Assembly (NCBI GenBank): GCA_036480335.1
Contig: JAZGGH010000028.1
Location: 1 to 5,049 of the forward strand
Direction of reading: 5' to 3'
Source: JAZGER01 sp036480335
Lineage (GTDB): Bacteria > Pseudomonadota > Gammaproteobacteria > DSM-19610
Length of the DNA: 5,049 nucleotides
The first letter of the stretch is position 1. The number at the start of each line of letters is the position of its first letter. The notes beneath the pieces were generated by a model that worked only from the letters and a program-made list of their open reading frames with translations, had not been told where the DNA came from and did no database searches. This document shows, one piece after another, positions 1 through 4,925 of this stretch. The translations under genes and the position numbers were made by a program.

Positions 1-28
1 GGTGTGACCTTGCTTTGCGGTACATCAC

Positions 29-337
29 TTGTTAATGGTTTTGGCATTTTCTGTTATCCTGCTTTATACCCTAAATCTATGTTATCCCAGATCGGTAGTG
101 TCTGGTAGCAGGTTGACACATAGGGCCCGCTATCTTCATGATCTACTCTCACCCGCATTTGCAAGCAATCTGGAGGGCTTGATGGATAAACCCAGAGTGG
201 TTTTGTGGGTTCATGGACATATGCACGATCCGTTTGATTATGACGTGTACGGCACACGTGTTGTCTGTAATCCGCGTGGTTATGCACCTGCTCAACTGAC
301 TGAGGGGTTTAAACCGGATTTGGTGATTGAGGTTTAA
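29..337 (+). pseudogene. Metallophosphoesterase, C-terminal remnant (truncated or frameshifted)
   Basis: The reading frame ends in a clear calcineurin-like phosphoesterase C-terminus: VHGHMHD (residues 61-67 from a TTG at 29), which supplies the late metal-binding histidines of the GHxH motif, then RVVCNPRGY (77-85), typical of bacterial metallophosphoesterases of roughly 250 residues. Resemblance to the family starts only near residue 34 (about nt 128, ARYLHDLLSPAFAS). The preceding residues look unrelated. The catalytic N-terminal motifs (DxH, GDxxD, GNHE) are absent, and an in-frame TGA at 5-7 stops this frame from extending to the window edge. Frame 1 is open from nt 1 to 108, so a frameshift from an upstream ORF is possible. 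On this sequence the gene is broken or cut, and a 102-residue product could not form the two-metal active site. Its stop codon overlaps that of the convergent desaturase gene. The family assignment is firm; pseudogene status is an inference limited by the window edge. Confidence 0.65.
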
Positions 338-1104
338 AGAAGCGCCGGGCTAATTCTATCTTTAATCTGTTCATGAAGCTCAGGTAATTTTGACCAGTGA
401 ACACCTTGCTTGTAATGGTGTGCAGTATGGTAGCCAAGGTTGCCTGTTAACAGGTTATATAGTCTGGATGTTTTGTTGTGTGATGCTGCGAATTGGTCCT
501 GGGTGTCGAGGCCTGCATGGTGGTCGTAGGTTGTCCATGAGGTGAACAGTAGACTGGAGATCATGGGCAGGATAATGATGAAAAGGGCGCTTACAGGTTT
601 GTAAATTGTCAGGCCAAGAATAATAAGAAAAGTGACGGCGGTAAAAAATAAAAACTGTTGTTGCCGTTCCGGATGGTTTTTACCTACCTTAAACCCTCTT
701 GTGTAAGCTGTTAGAGTCGTGATGATCGTGTATTCGATCATCCCCATGGTGCTGTCATCGTCTCTTTTCCAGCGGCTTTCGTCTTTTGTCTGGTCGAGAT
801 AATTTCGATGGTGTCCCAGATTATGATGCAGTTGCCAGAGGTTGGTGGTAACACCGGTATGCAGGGCATAAAAGAATTCCAGCACACGGTTCAGGGGTTT
901 TTGCATGAACACGCTTCGGTGTTGATGGTGATGGTTCCAGGCGCAGATGATGCCCTTCGGCAGTATCATGATGAGCCAGTAAGCCGCTAACATAACGATA
1001 CTTCCCATTTTGAAAAAGGCGAGAATATCCATCAGTGAAAATGTAAGAATGATAGCGACAGGGCGTTTGTCTGCCGAGAATCTGAATATTGAGTGATTAG
1101 TCAT
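334..1104 (-). CDS. Fatty acid desaturase family membrane protein
   Basis: A 256-residue integral membrane protein with the three histidine boxes of the membrane fatty-acid desaturase/hydroxylase superfamily: box 1 HHHQH (58-62, HX3H), box 2 HHNLGHH (93-99, containing HX3HH) and box 3 HTAHH (226-230, HX2HH). Extra histidines lie at 195-196 (DHHAG) and H236. These boxes bind a di-iron centre that inserts a double bond or hydroxyl into an acyl chain or lipid. Hydrophobic segments at about 17-33, 36-55, 150-170 and 171-190 give the usual two hairpins with the boxes facing the cytoplasm. It is shorter than classical acyl-CoA or acyl-lipid desaturases (about 300-380 residues), so the substrate is unclear; a hydroxylase or ketolase-like role is possible. 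The ATG at 1104 lacks a clear Shine-Dalgarno sequence and lies 6 bp from a palindrome. It is transcribed divergently from the HTH-MNT gene and looks monocistronic. No electron-transfer partner is nearby. Confidence 0.85.
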   Translation of the reverse strand: MTNHSIFRFSADKRPVAIILTFSLMDILAFFKMGSIVMLAAYWLIMILPKGIICAWNHHHQHRSVFMQKPLNRVLEFFYALHTGVTTNLWQLHHNLGHHRNYLDQTKDESRWKRDDDSTMGMIEYTIITTLTAYTRGFKVGKNHPERQQQFLFFTAVTFLIILGLTIYKPVSALFIIILPMISSLLFTSWTTYDHHAGLDTQDQFAASHNKTSRLYNLLTGNLGYHTAHHYKQGVHWSKLPELHEQIKDRISPALL

Positions 1105-1110
1105 ACGTAA

Positions 1111-1124
1111 TAGTTTCTAAACTA
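1111..1124. repeat. Palindrome upstream of the desaturase start
   Basis: TAGTTT-CT-AAACTA is an inverted repeat with 6-bp arms lying 6 bp upstream of the desaturase ATG (minus strand). Its right arm is reused in a second inverted repeat, AAACT-AGCC-AGTTT (1119-1132). It could be an operator or a hairpin in the 5' end of the mRNA that masks the start. No binding protein is identified, and short AT-rich palindromes arise easily by chance. Confidence 0.3.
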
Positions 1125-1171
1125 GCCAGTTTGTGACTTTAACATGCTGTGACCTCTTATCGTAGAGAAGT

Positions 1172-1182
1172 TTACATTGTAA
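1172..1182. repeat. Short palindrome TTACA-T-TGTAA in the divergent intergenic region
   Basis: This is a perfect 11-bp inverted repeat in the middle of the region between the divergent desaturase and HTH-MNT genes, about 10 bp upstream of the -35 of the HTH-MNT promoter. Position and symmetry would suit a regulator-binding site, but nothing in the sequence identifies the protein, and it does not resemble the CCCC-N5-GGGG sites next to it. Confidence 0.2.
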
Positions 1183-1192
1183 TGAAGTTTAG

Positions 1193-1221
1193 TTGCATGT
1201 CCCCAAATAGGGGATTATAGT
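1193..1221 (+). promoter_or_regulatory. Sigma-70-like promoter of the HTH-MNT gene
   Basis: A -35-like TTGCAT (1193-1198) is followed after exactly 17 bp by TATAGT (1216-1221), a five-of-six match to the -10 consensus. The expected transcription start is near 1228, giving a leader of about 19 nt before the ATG at 1247. The spacer holds one CCCC-N5-GGGG palindrome and the other begins at the last base of the -10. The -35 is weak, but the overlap with two matching operators strengthens the call. Confidence 0.6.
1200..1214. promoter_or_regulatory. Operator 1, TCCCC-AAATA-GGGGA
   Basis: A 15-bp inverted repeat with perfect 5-bp arms sits between the -35 and -10 hexamers of the HTH-MNT promoter. 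Its arms match those of the second copy at 1221-1235 exactly, while the AT-only centres differ, as expected of a dimer-binding site with conserved half-sites. The likely ligand is the winged-helix protein encoded immediately downstream; this is an inference from position. Confidence 0.6.
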
Positions 1222-1235
1222 CCCCATATTGGGGA
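1221..1235. promoter_or_regulatory. Operator 2, TCCCC-ATATT-GGGGA
   Basis: This second copy of the inverted repeat has its centre 21 bp from that of operator 1, about two helical turns, so both sites face the same side of the DNA. It begins at the last base of the -10 hexamer and covers the predicted transcription start, so bound protein would block RNA polymerase. Cooperative autorepression by the HTH-MNT protein is the simplest reading. Confidence 0.6.
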
Positions 1236-1246
1236 TCAAGAGAAGT

Positions 1247-1849
1247 ATGATGCAAGTAACTTCAATCGGTAATGCTTTATTCACCAGAACACAGCAAAAG
1301 GTTCTGGGGTTGTTATTTGGTAAACCAGACAAGAGTTTTTATACCAATGAAATAATGCGTTGGGTGGATATGGGGCGAGGTACGGTTAGTCGAGAACTGG
1401 AACGTCTTGTCAGTGCAAGGATACTTATTGTTACCAAAGAAGGTAATCAGAACCATTATCAGGCAAATGATAACAGTCCTGTGTATAAGGAGTTAGTCAG
1501 TATCGTTAAAAAATCTTTTGGTATTGCTGATCAAATTAAAGAAAGGCTCGAACCATTGAGTCATGATATTGAATTTGCCTTTATTTATGGTTCGATTTCC
1601 AAAGGTACAGAATCAAAATCGAGCGATATTGACTTGATGTTAATCGGTAATGCATTGAGCTATGGTTCTGTTATGGATATGCTCATGCCTTTAGAAAACT
1701 CTCTACAACGAACAATCAGCCCAACAATATATGAAAAGGATGACTTTGTTGCCAAATTAAATGAGGGGAATAGTTTTATCAGGCGAGTAATGGATCAGAA
1801 AAAAATAATGCTACAGGGAAGTGAAAATGACATTAGAGGCGTTAGATAA
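1247..1849 (+). CDS. Winged-helix/MNT nucleotidyltransferase fusion protein (antitoxin-like regulator)
   Basis: The product has 200 residues. Residues about 12-75 form a winged helix-turn-helix: TNEIMRWVDMGRGTVSRELERL reads as the helix pair, followed by a wing around TKEGNQNHYQ. Residues about 95-190 are a minimal nucleotidyltransferase (MNT) of the polymerase-beta superfamily, with YGSISKG (G115, S116, G120) and SDIDL (D127, D129), the nucleotide- and metal-binding signature. An obvious third carboxylate is not apparent; PTIYEKDDF is the nearest candidate. MNT proteins are known antitoxins of HEPN RNase toxins, some acting by AMPylating the toxin, and HTH-fused versions can also control the operon. 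A decayed HEPN gene overlaps its 3' end. A TTG at 1229 would extend the frame but lies within operator 2 and at the expected transcription start; ATG 1247 (or 1250) follows AAGAGAAG and is preferred. The gene is AT-richer than the tRNA-enzyme operon, suggesting transfer. Confidence 0.85.
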   Translation: MMQVTSIGNALFTRTQQKVLGLLFGKPDKSFYTNEIMRWVDMGRGTVSRELERLVSARILIVTKEGNQNHYQANDNSPVYKELVSIVKKSFGIADQIKERLEPLSHDIEFAFIYGSISKGTESKSSDIDLMLIGNALSYGSVMDMLMPLENSLQRTISPTIYEKDDFVAKLNEGNSFIRRVMDQKKIMLQGSENDIRGVR

Positions 1850-2027
1850 TTTTAGTCAAAATTAATCAACATCAAACTGGAACCTCCATAAGTGTCATAT
1901 TGTGCGTAACGTTGCTGAGTATGAGGGGTATTTGGAAATATCCTCCCAATTATTGAAAGAACTCATCGAGATAACGCAAGAGCTTACGTCCCTGGTTGAA
2001 GCATTAGGCCACGTAGTAGATAAATAG
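1827..2027 (+). pseudogene. Decayed HEPN-domain toxin gene, partner of the MNT protein
   Basis: An ATG at 1827, 7 nt after an AGGGA ribosome-binding site and overlapping the end of the MNT gene by 23 bp, begins MTLEALDNF. The expected HEPN N-terminus then continues in other frames: VKINQ (1855-1869, frame +1), then IKLEPP (1871-1888, frame +2). From 1890 the original frame resumes with KCHIVRNVAEYEGYLE, followed by a helical tail ending at TAG 2025-2027. RNxAEYEG is the conserved C-terminal signature of MNT-linked HEPN proteins, including the arginine of the RNase motif. In the original frame a TAA occurs at 1863. Compared with my recollection of the family (about 130-145 residues), roughly 70 central codons are missing, with the junction near 1888-1890. 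Two one-base insertions and one deletion therefore explain the remnant. The product cannot be a functional toxin. Identification rests on both ends fitting the family and on position after the MNT gene. Confidence 0.75.
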
Positions 2028-2041
2028 TTATCCCGGCATAA

Positions 2042-2839
2042 TCAGAGCTGGGTTAGTTTCCTCTTCACAGTTTTATTAATCACCCTTGATGCCACCACAA
2101 ATCCAAAATTCGCGGTAACGAAACTCACAGCACCATAACCCATATTACAATCCAGATTCACGCCATGTATGCCAGGCTTACGTTGATCAATGCTGCCATC
2201 GCTTTGTGGATATAACTGTTGCTGGGTGGAGAAGACGCATTCAACGCCAAAGTAGCGTTTGAGGTTGCGGGTGAAGCGGTGTCGGTCGCGTAGGGTTGAG
2301 CGTACTTTGGCTGCAAGCGGATCATTCCAGGTGCGGCTGAGGTCTTTGATCATGATCTGCAGTGGGTCGGTCAGGCCACCAGCGCCACCGGTGGTGATGA
2401 TGGGTATTTTGTTGCGTTTGCAGTGGTGAATCAGTGCGGCTTTGAATGAGATGCTGTCGATGGCATCGATGACGTAATCATAGTGCCTGTCGAGTGAGAG
2501 ATAGTCCATGATGTTATCTCGGGTCAGGAAGTCATCAATCACGATGCAGTCGCATTCAGGGTTGATCTGTTCAATTCTGTTCGCCAGTATTGTGGCTTTT
2601 TTTGCATCGATGGTTTCTGTCAGGGCGGGGAGCTGGCGGTTGATGTTGGTTTTACTGATGGTGTCGAAATCAATCAGGGTGATTTTTCCGACTCCGGTTC
2701 TTGCCAGTGCTTCTACTGCCCAGGAGCCGACACCGCCAAGACCGACAACGCAGACATGCATGGCTTGAATAATCTCAAGGCCGGTTGCTCCATATAAACG
2801 GCTGATGCCACCGAATCGTTGTGCATAATCATCCTGCAT
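2042..2839 (-). CDS. tcdA: tRNA threonylcarbamoyladenosine dehydratase TcdA
   Basis: TcdA (CsdL/YgdL) is an E1-like, ATP-dependent enzyme that dehydrates t6A37 of ANN-decoding tRNAs to the cyclic form ct6A, improving decoding. The 265 residues match the family length. QRFGGISRLYG (7-17) is the typical TcdA N-terminus. VVGLGGVGSWAVEALAR (31-47) is the Rossmann nucleotide-binding loop. LIDFD (55-59) and TNINRQ (64-69) are the E1/ThiF ATP-binding segments. VIDAIDS (123-129) holds the metal/adenylate aspartates. TTGGAGG (149-155), NDPLAAKVR (172-180), CVFSTQ (201-206) and LDCNMGYGA (229-237) follow in the family order. The ATG at 2839 lies inside the end of the upstream yjjV-like gene (11-bp overlap, ATGCAGGATGA) without a strong Shine-Dalgarno sequence, implying translational coupling. 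It is last in the three-gene operon. In E. coli TcdA works with the CsdA-CsdE sulfur-relay proteins; neither is in this window. Confidence 0.95.
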   Translation of the reverse strand: MQDDYAQRFGGISRLYGATGLEIIQAMHVCVVGLGGVGSWAVEALARTGVGKITLIDFDTISKTNINRQLPALTETIDAKKATILANRIEQINPECDCIVIDDFLTRDNIMDYLSLDRHYDYVIDAIDSISFKAALIHHCKRNKIPIITTGGAGGLTDPLQIMIKDLSRTWNDPLAAKVRSTLRDRHRFTRNLKRYFGVECVFSTQQQLYPQSDGSIDQRKPGIHGVNLDCNMGYGAVSFVTANFGFVVASRVINKTVKRKLTQL

Positions 2840-3608
2840 GGTTCTGGATGCTCAGAATTTTACAGGCATTATGGGTGGTGATTCTGGCAACGTCTTCAAC
2901 GGGCAGATTGCGCAATTTTGCCAGTGCCTGCAAACATTCCGGCAGGTATTCGGGGCTGTTGCGCTGGCCTTTGTGACTGTCTACCGTCATATCCGGTGCA
3001 TCGGTTTCCAGCACCAGATTTTCCAGCGGTAATGTGCTTGCCAGTGAGTGAATGTGGCGTGCATTCGGATAGGTGAGGGTGCCGCCAAAGCCGAACATAA
3101 AACCGTGTTGCATGAATTTTTCCGCCTGTTGCAGGCTGCCGTTGTAGGCATGGGCAATACCACCTTTAACCGGATATCGCTTCAATAACTGCAAAACATC
3201 ATCATGCGCTTTGCGGATGTGTAATATCACCGGTAAATTACATTCACAGGCCAGTTCAAGCTGGGCTGACAGATATTTTTTCTGACGCTCACGATCCAGA
3301 TCTTTGCGGTAATAATCCAGACCGGTTTCACCAATCGCATGCGCTGGATAGTTGTTGAGAGCCATGCGTAATATTTCGATATCGGCTTCAGTGTGTGAAT
3401 CAATAAAAACAGGGTGTAGGCCATAGGCAGCATACAGTTGTCCAGAGTGTATATTGCACAGGTGATGAATCGATTCGAAGTCTTCGGATCTTGCAGCCGG
3501 TATCAACATTCGGGAAATGCCGAGTTGTTGGGCATTATCCAGAACCTGTTGCCTGTCTTGATCAAATTCTTTGAAATTCAAATGGCAATGGGTATCGAAC
3601 AAAGACAT
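2829..3608 (-). CDS. yjjV: TatD-family metal-dependent hydrolase, YjjV-like
   Basis: This is a metal-dependent hydrolase of the TatD superfamily (amidohydrolase TIM barrel). From the ATG at 3608 it has 259 residues, the same length as E. coli YjjV as I recall it. Metal ligands are visible in order: FDTHCH at residues 4-9, GETGLD with E94, LHIRKAHD with H130, H153 in IAHAYNG, and ETDAPD with D203. TDAPDM together with GGTLTYPNA distinguishes the YjjV branch from TatD proper (TDAPY) and YcfH (TDSPY). TatD relatives are 3'-5' exonucleases or DNases; the physiological substrate of YjjV is not settled. The frame could open earlier at a TTG (3638), but that start would overlap the preceding gene and adds residues absent from the family, so ATG 3608, 7 bp after the stop of the Mth938-like gene, is chosen. 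It overlaps tcdA by 11 bp. Confidence 0.92.
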   Translation of the reverse strand: MSLFDTHCHLNFKEFDQDRQQVLDNAQQLGISRMLIPAARSEDFESIHHLCNIHSGQLYAAYGLHPVFIDSHTEADIEILRMALNNYPAHAIGETGLDYYRKDLDRERQKKYLSAQLELACECNLPVILHIRKAHDDVLQLLKRYPVKGGIAHAYNGSLQQAEKFMQHGFMFGFGGTLTYPNARHIHSLASTLPLENLVLETDAPDMTVDSHKGQRNSPEYLPECLQALAKLRNLPVEDVARITTHNACKILSIQNHAG

Positions 3609-3615
3609 GGCGGCG

Positions 3616-3987
3616 TTAGTCAAGCAACAATGCTGCAATCATATTGCGCCCTTCAGATAACAGGACGTTGTAGGTGCGGCAGGCAGCGGCTGTATCCATG
3701 ACTTCCAGTCCGACCTGCTGTGCCAGCACCTGGGCCATGAGTGCCTGATCCGGGAAGCTGAGTGTTGAGCCTGTTCCGAGTAAAATTACATCTGCTCCAG
3801 AGTCAATTAACGCAGTAAAATGCTCTCCGGTTAAATCTGCAACCGCAGCTGGCAATAGATCGGTTACAATGCTGTCCGGGGCAATAACCAGACTCTGCCG
3901 GTATTCGGTTTCGCCGACTATCACAACGCCATCGAGATACGATTTGATCGGGTGGGATGATTTGTCATGATGCTGTGTGAATTTCAT
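3616..3987 (-). CDS. Mth938-like domain protein (DUF498/DUF598 family)
   Basis: A small cytosolic protein of 123 residues from ATG 3987 (MKFTQHHD). Its features are those of the Mth938/NDUFAF3-like fold: an N-terminal His-rich start, YLDGVVIVGETEYRQSLVIAP (17-37), a central DVILLGTGS (67-75), FPDQALMAQVLAQQVGLEVMDTAAACRTYNVLLSEGRNMIAALLL to the end. The GTGS loop and the DTxxAxRTYNxLxxEGR segment are the family signature. In eukaryotes the related NDUFAF3 helps assemble respiratory complex I; the bacterial role is unknown and none is claimed. A TTG at 4026 could open the frame earlier, but it would lie upstream of a strong promoter, and family members begin near MKF. There is no Shine-Dalgarno sequence; the promoter geometry suggests initiation at or beside the A of the ATG. 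It is first in the operon with the yjjV-like gene and tcdA. Confidence 0.88.
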   Translation of the reverse strand: MKFTQHHDKSSHPIKSYLDGVVIVGETEYRQSLVIAPDSIVTDLLPAAVADLTGEHFTALIDSGADVILLGTGSTLSFPDQALMAQVLAQQVGLEVMDTAAACRTYNVLLSEGRNMIAALLLD

Positions 3988-3993
3988 ATCGGG

Positions 3994-4022
3994 ATCATAG
4001 AATAGTTGCGAATGGGTGACAA
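3994..4022 (-). promoter_or_regulatory. Sigma-70-like promoter of the Mth938-yjjV-tcdA operon
   Basis: On the minus strand TTGTCA (complement of 4017-4022) and TATGAT (complement of 3994-3999) each match five of six consensus bases and are separated by exactly 17 bp. The -10 ends 6 bp before the ATG (CCCGAT then ATG), so the start of transcription would fall at or within a base or two of the initiation codon. The match is good enough to call from sequence alone, but promoter activity is unproven. Confidence 0.6.
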
Positions 4023-4130
4023 ACAAAGAATGTTTGAAGGCTATTTTCTGGGGACCAGTTGTGGCCGACCACCGCCGATAGTCTGGTGAAGTTAGCTATT
4101 GCATTGGTATGAATCCAGGAATTAAGGAGT

Positions 4131-4763
4131 TTACTTTTTCTCAGACCCCTTAGAGAGCTCTCTATTTTCAACAGCCTTAACCAAGCGTTCAAAATATTCA
4201 TTATGCTTTATCATTAATTTGTTATTTGCAGCCATATATTCTACAGATTTAGCTGTAGGAAACTTTTTATTTCGAGAAATATAAAACCAGGCAAGTATCA
4301 GCAAACACATAGGTACCCAGCTTATAATCACCTCAAGCCATACTGATTTTTTGCGTTTTGGTGACCGGCGTTGACTCGGGCTATAGGCTTTATCTACTGA
4401 TAAAATATTGATAATTTGTGATGCATACTCTTCCCTTGTCCCATTTGCCAGGCCTTTTATGCTAAAAGAAACCTCTTTTCCAGGCGGGATCGACATCGAA
4501 TAATGATTTTTTATCTCACTATCAATAAGCGCATTATCAGAGTTGTAGTATTGTACTTCAATCACGATATGTTGAAGACGATCATCTGAAATATTCTTAA
4601 GAAAACCAACGCTTGAAATATATGCTCTTTCTCCAAGAGCAGTATACTTCAATGTTGGGTTTTCTATCGAAATGTAGTTATCTATGTTTGTAATGATTTC
4701 CTGATCAGAATAGCTGGCCTCTGACATTAAAAGAAGACCTATAATTAATATTATTCTCTTCAT
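4131..4763 (-). CDS. Uncharacterised membrane-anchored protein with signal peptide
   Basis: I do not recognise a named family. From the ATG at 4763, which has GAGG 8 nt upstream, the product has 210 residues. Residues 1-19 are a signal peptide (MKR, a hydrophobic core IILIIGLLLM, cleavage likely after ASYS). Residues about 40-122 look like a beta-sandwich outer domain: VGFLKNISDDRLQHIVIEVQ, a YYNSDNALIDS turn and an IPPGKEVSFSI strand are reminiscent of FxLYD-type domains. A very basic stretch RRSPKRKK (132-139) precedes one transmembrane helix (about 142-162, VWLEVIISWVPMCLLILAWFY). The tail (163-210) is basic and helical, ending KGSEKK. A cleaved signal peptide plus one helix would place the outer domain in the periplasm and the tail in the cytoplasm, although basic residues on both sides make orientation uncertain. 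The gene is strikingly AT-rich compared with the neighbouring operon, suggesting acquisition. A longer start (4823) would bury the signal peptide and is rejected. Confidence 0.75.
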   Translation of the reverse strand: MKRIILIIGLLLMSEASYSDQEIITNIDNYISIENPTLKYTALGERAYISSVGFLKNISDDRLQHIVIEVQYYNSDNALIDSEIKNHYSMSIPPGKEVSFSIKGLANGTREEYASQIINILSVDKAYSPSQRRSPKRKKSVWLEVIISWVPMCLLILAWFYISRNKKFPTAKSVEYMAANNKLMIKHNEYFERLVKAVENRELSKGSEKK

Positions 4764-4796
4764 AGATATAGCCTCATGCAATACTTTGAAGGCTAC

Positions 4797-4823
4797 AATA
4801 TAGCGTGGCCCCTTCTTTTTCAA
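4797..4823 (-). promoter_or_regulatory. Possible promoter of the membrane-protein gene
   Basis: On the minus strand TTGAAA (complement of 4818-4823) is followed after 15 bp by TATATT (complement of 4797-4802), or after 17 bp by TATTGT. The first spacing is short and the second hexamer weaker, so the call is tentative. The location, about 34 bp upstream of the ATG at 4763, is suitable. Confidence 0.35.
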
Positions 4824-4925
4824 GAGGACTAAAGAAAAAGATCCAACGATTATCCCGATAACTTGTTTGTACAGAAAAGAAGCGCATTCATAGCCTGATT
4901 TTGTGTGCCCATGTATTACAATAAG

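Noticed and set aside
1229..1246. Upstream TTG start adding six residues to the HTH-MNT protein.
   Set aside because: It lies inside the second operator and at the expected transcription start, whereas ATG 1247/1250 has a purine-rich ribosome-binding region in front.
2032..2052. Hairpin CCCGGC / GCTGGG (9-nt loop, one G-U pair) between the HEPN remnant and the end of tcdA, possible bidirectional terminator.
   Set aside because: The stem is short and overlaps the last codons of tcdA, and neither strand has a clear run of T after it.
4052..4085. Nested inverted repeats (ACCAG...CTGGT around GTGG-CCGA-CCAC), considered as a terminator or an integron attC site.
   Set aside because: There is no T-tract for a terminator and no matching R'/R'' core sites for attC; the outer arms are only 5 bp.
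3995..4201. A 68-codon minus-strand ORF in the gap between the Mth938-like gene and the membrane-protein gene.
   Set aside because: It overlaps the end of the membrane-protein gene and the promoter of the downstream operon and shows no recognisable protein features.
4033..4795. An 11-bp direct repeat TTTGAAGGCTA (4033-4043 and 4785-4795) flanking the AT-rich membrane-protein gene, as if it were an inserted cassette.
   Set aside because: A few 11-bp repeats are expected by chance in 5 kb, the flanks beyond the repeat differ, and there are no inverted ends or recombination-site features.
4850..4861. Palindrome TTATC-CC-GATAA in the gap between the membrane-protein gene and the IS end.
   Set aside because: It is short and AT-rich, it is not positioned on a convincing promoter, and there is no second copy to support a binding site.
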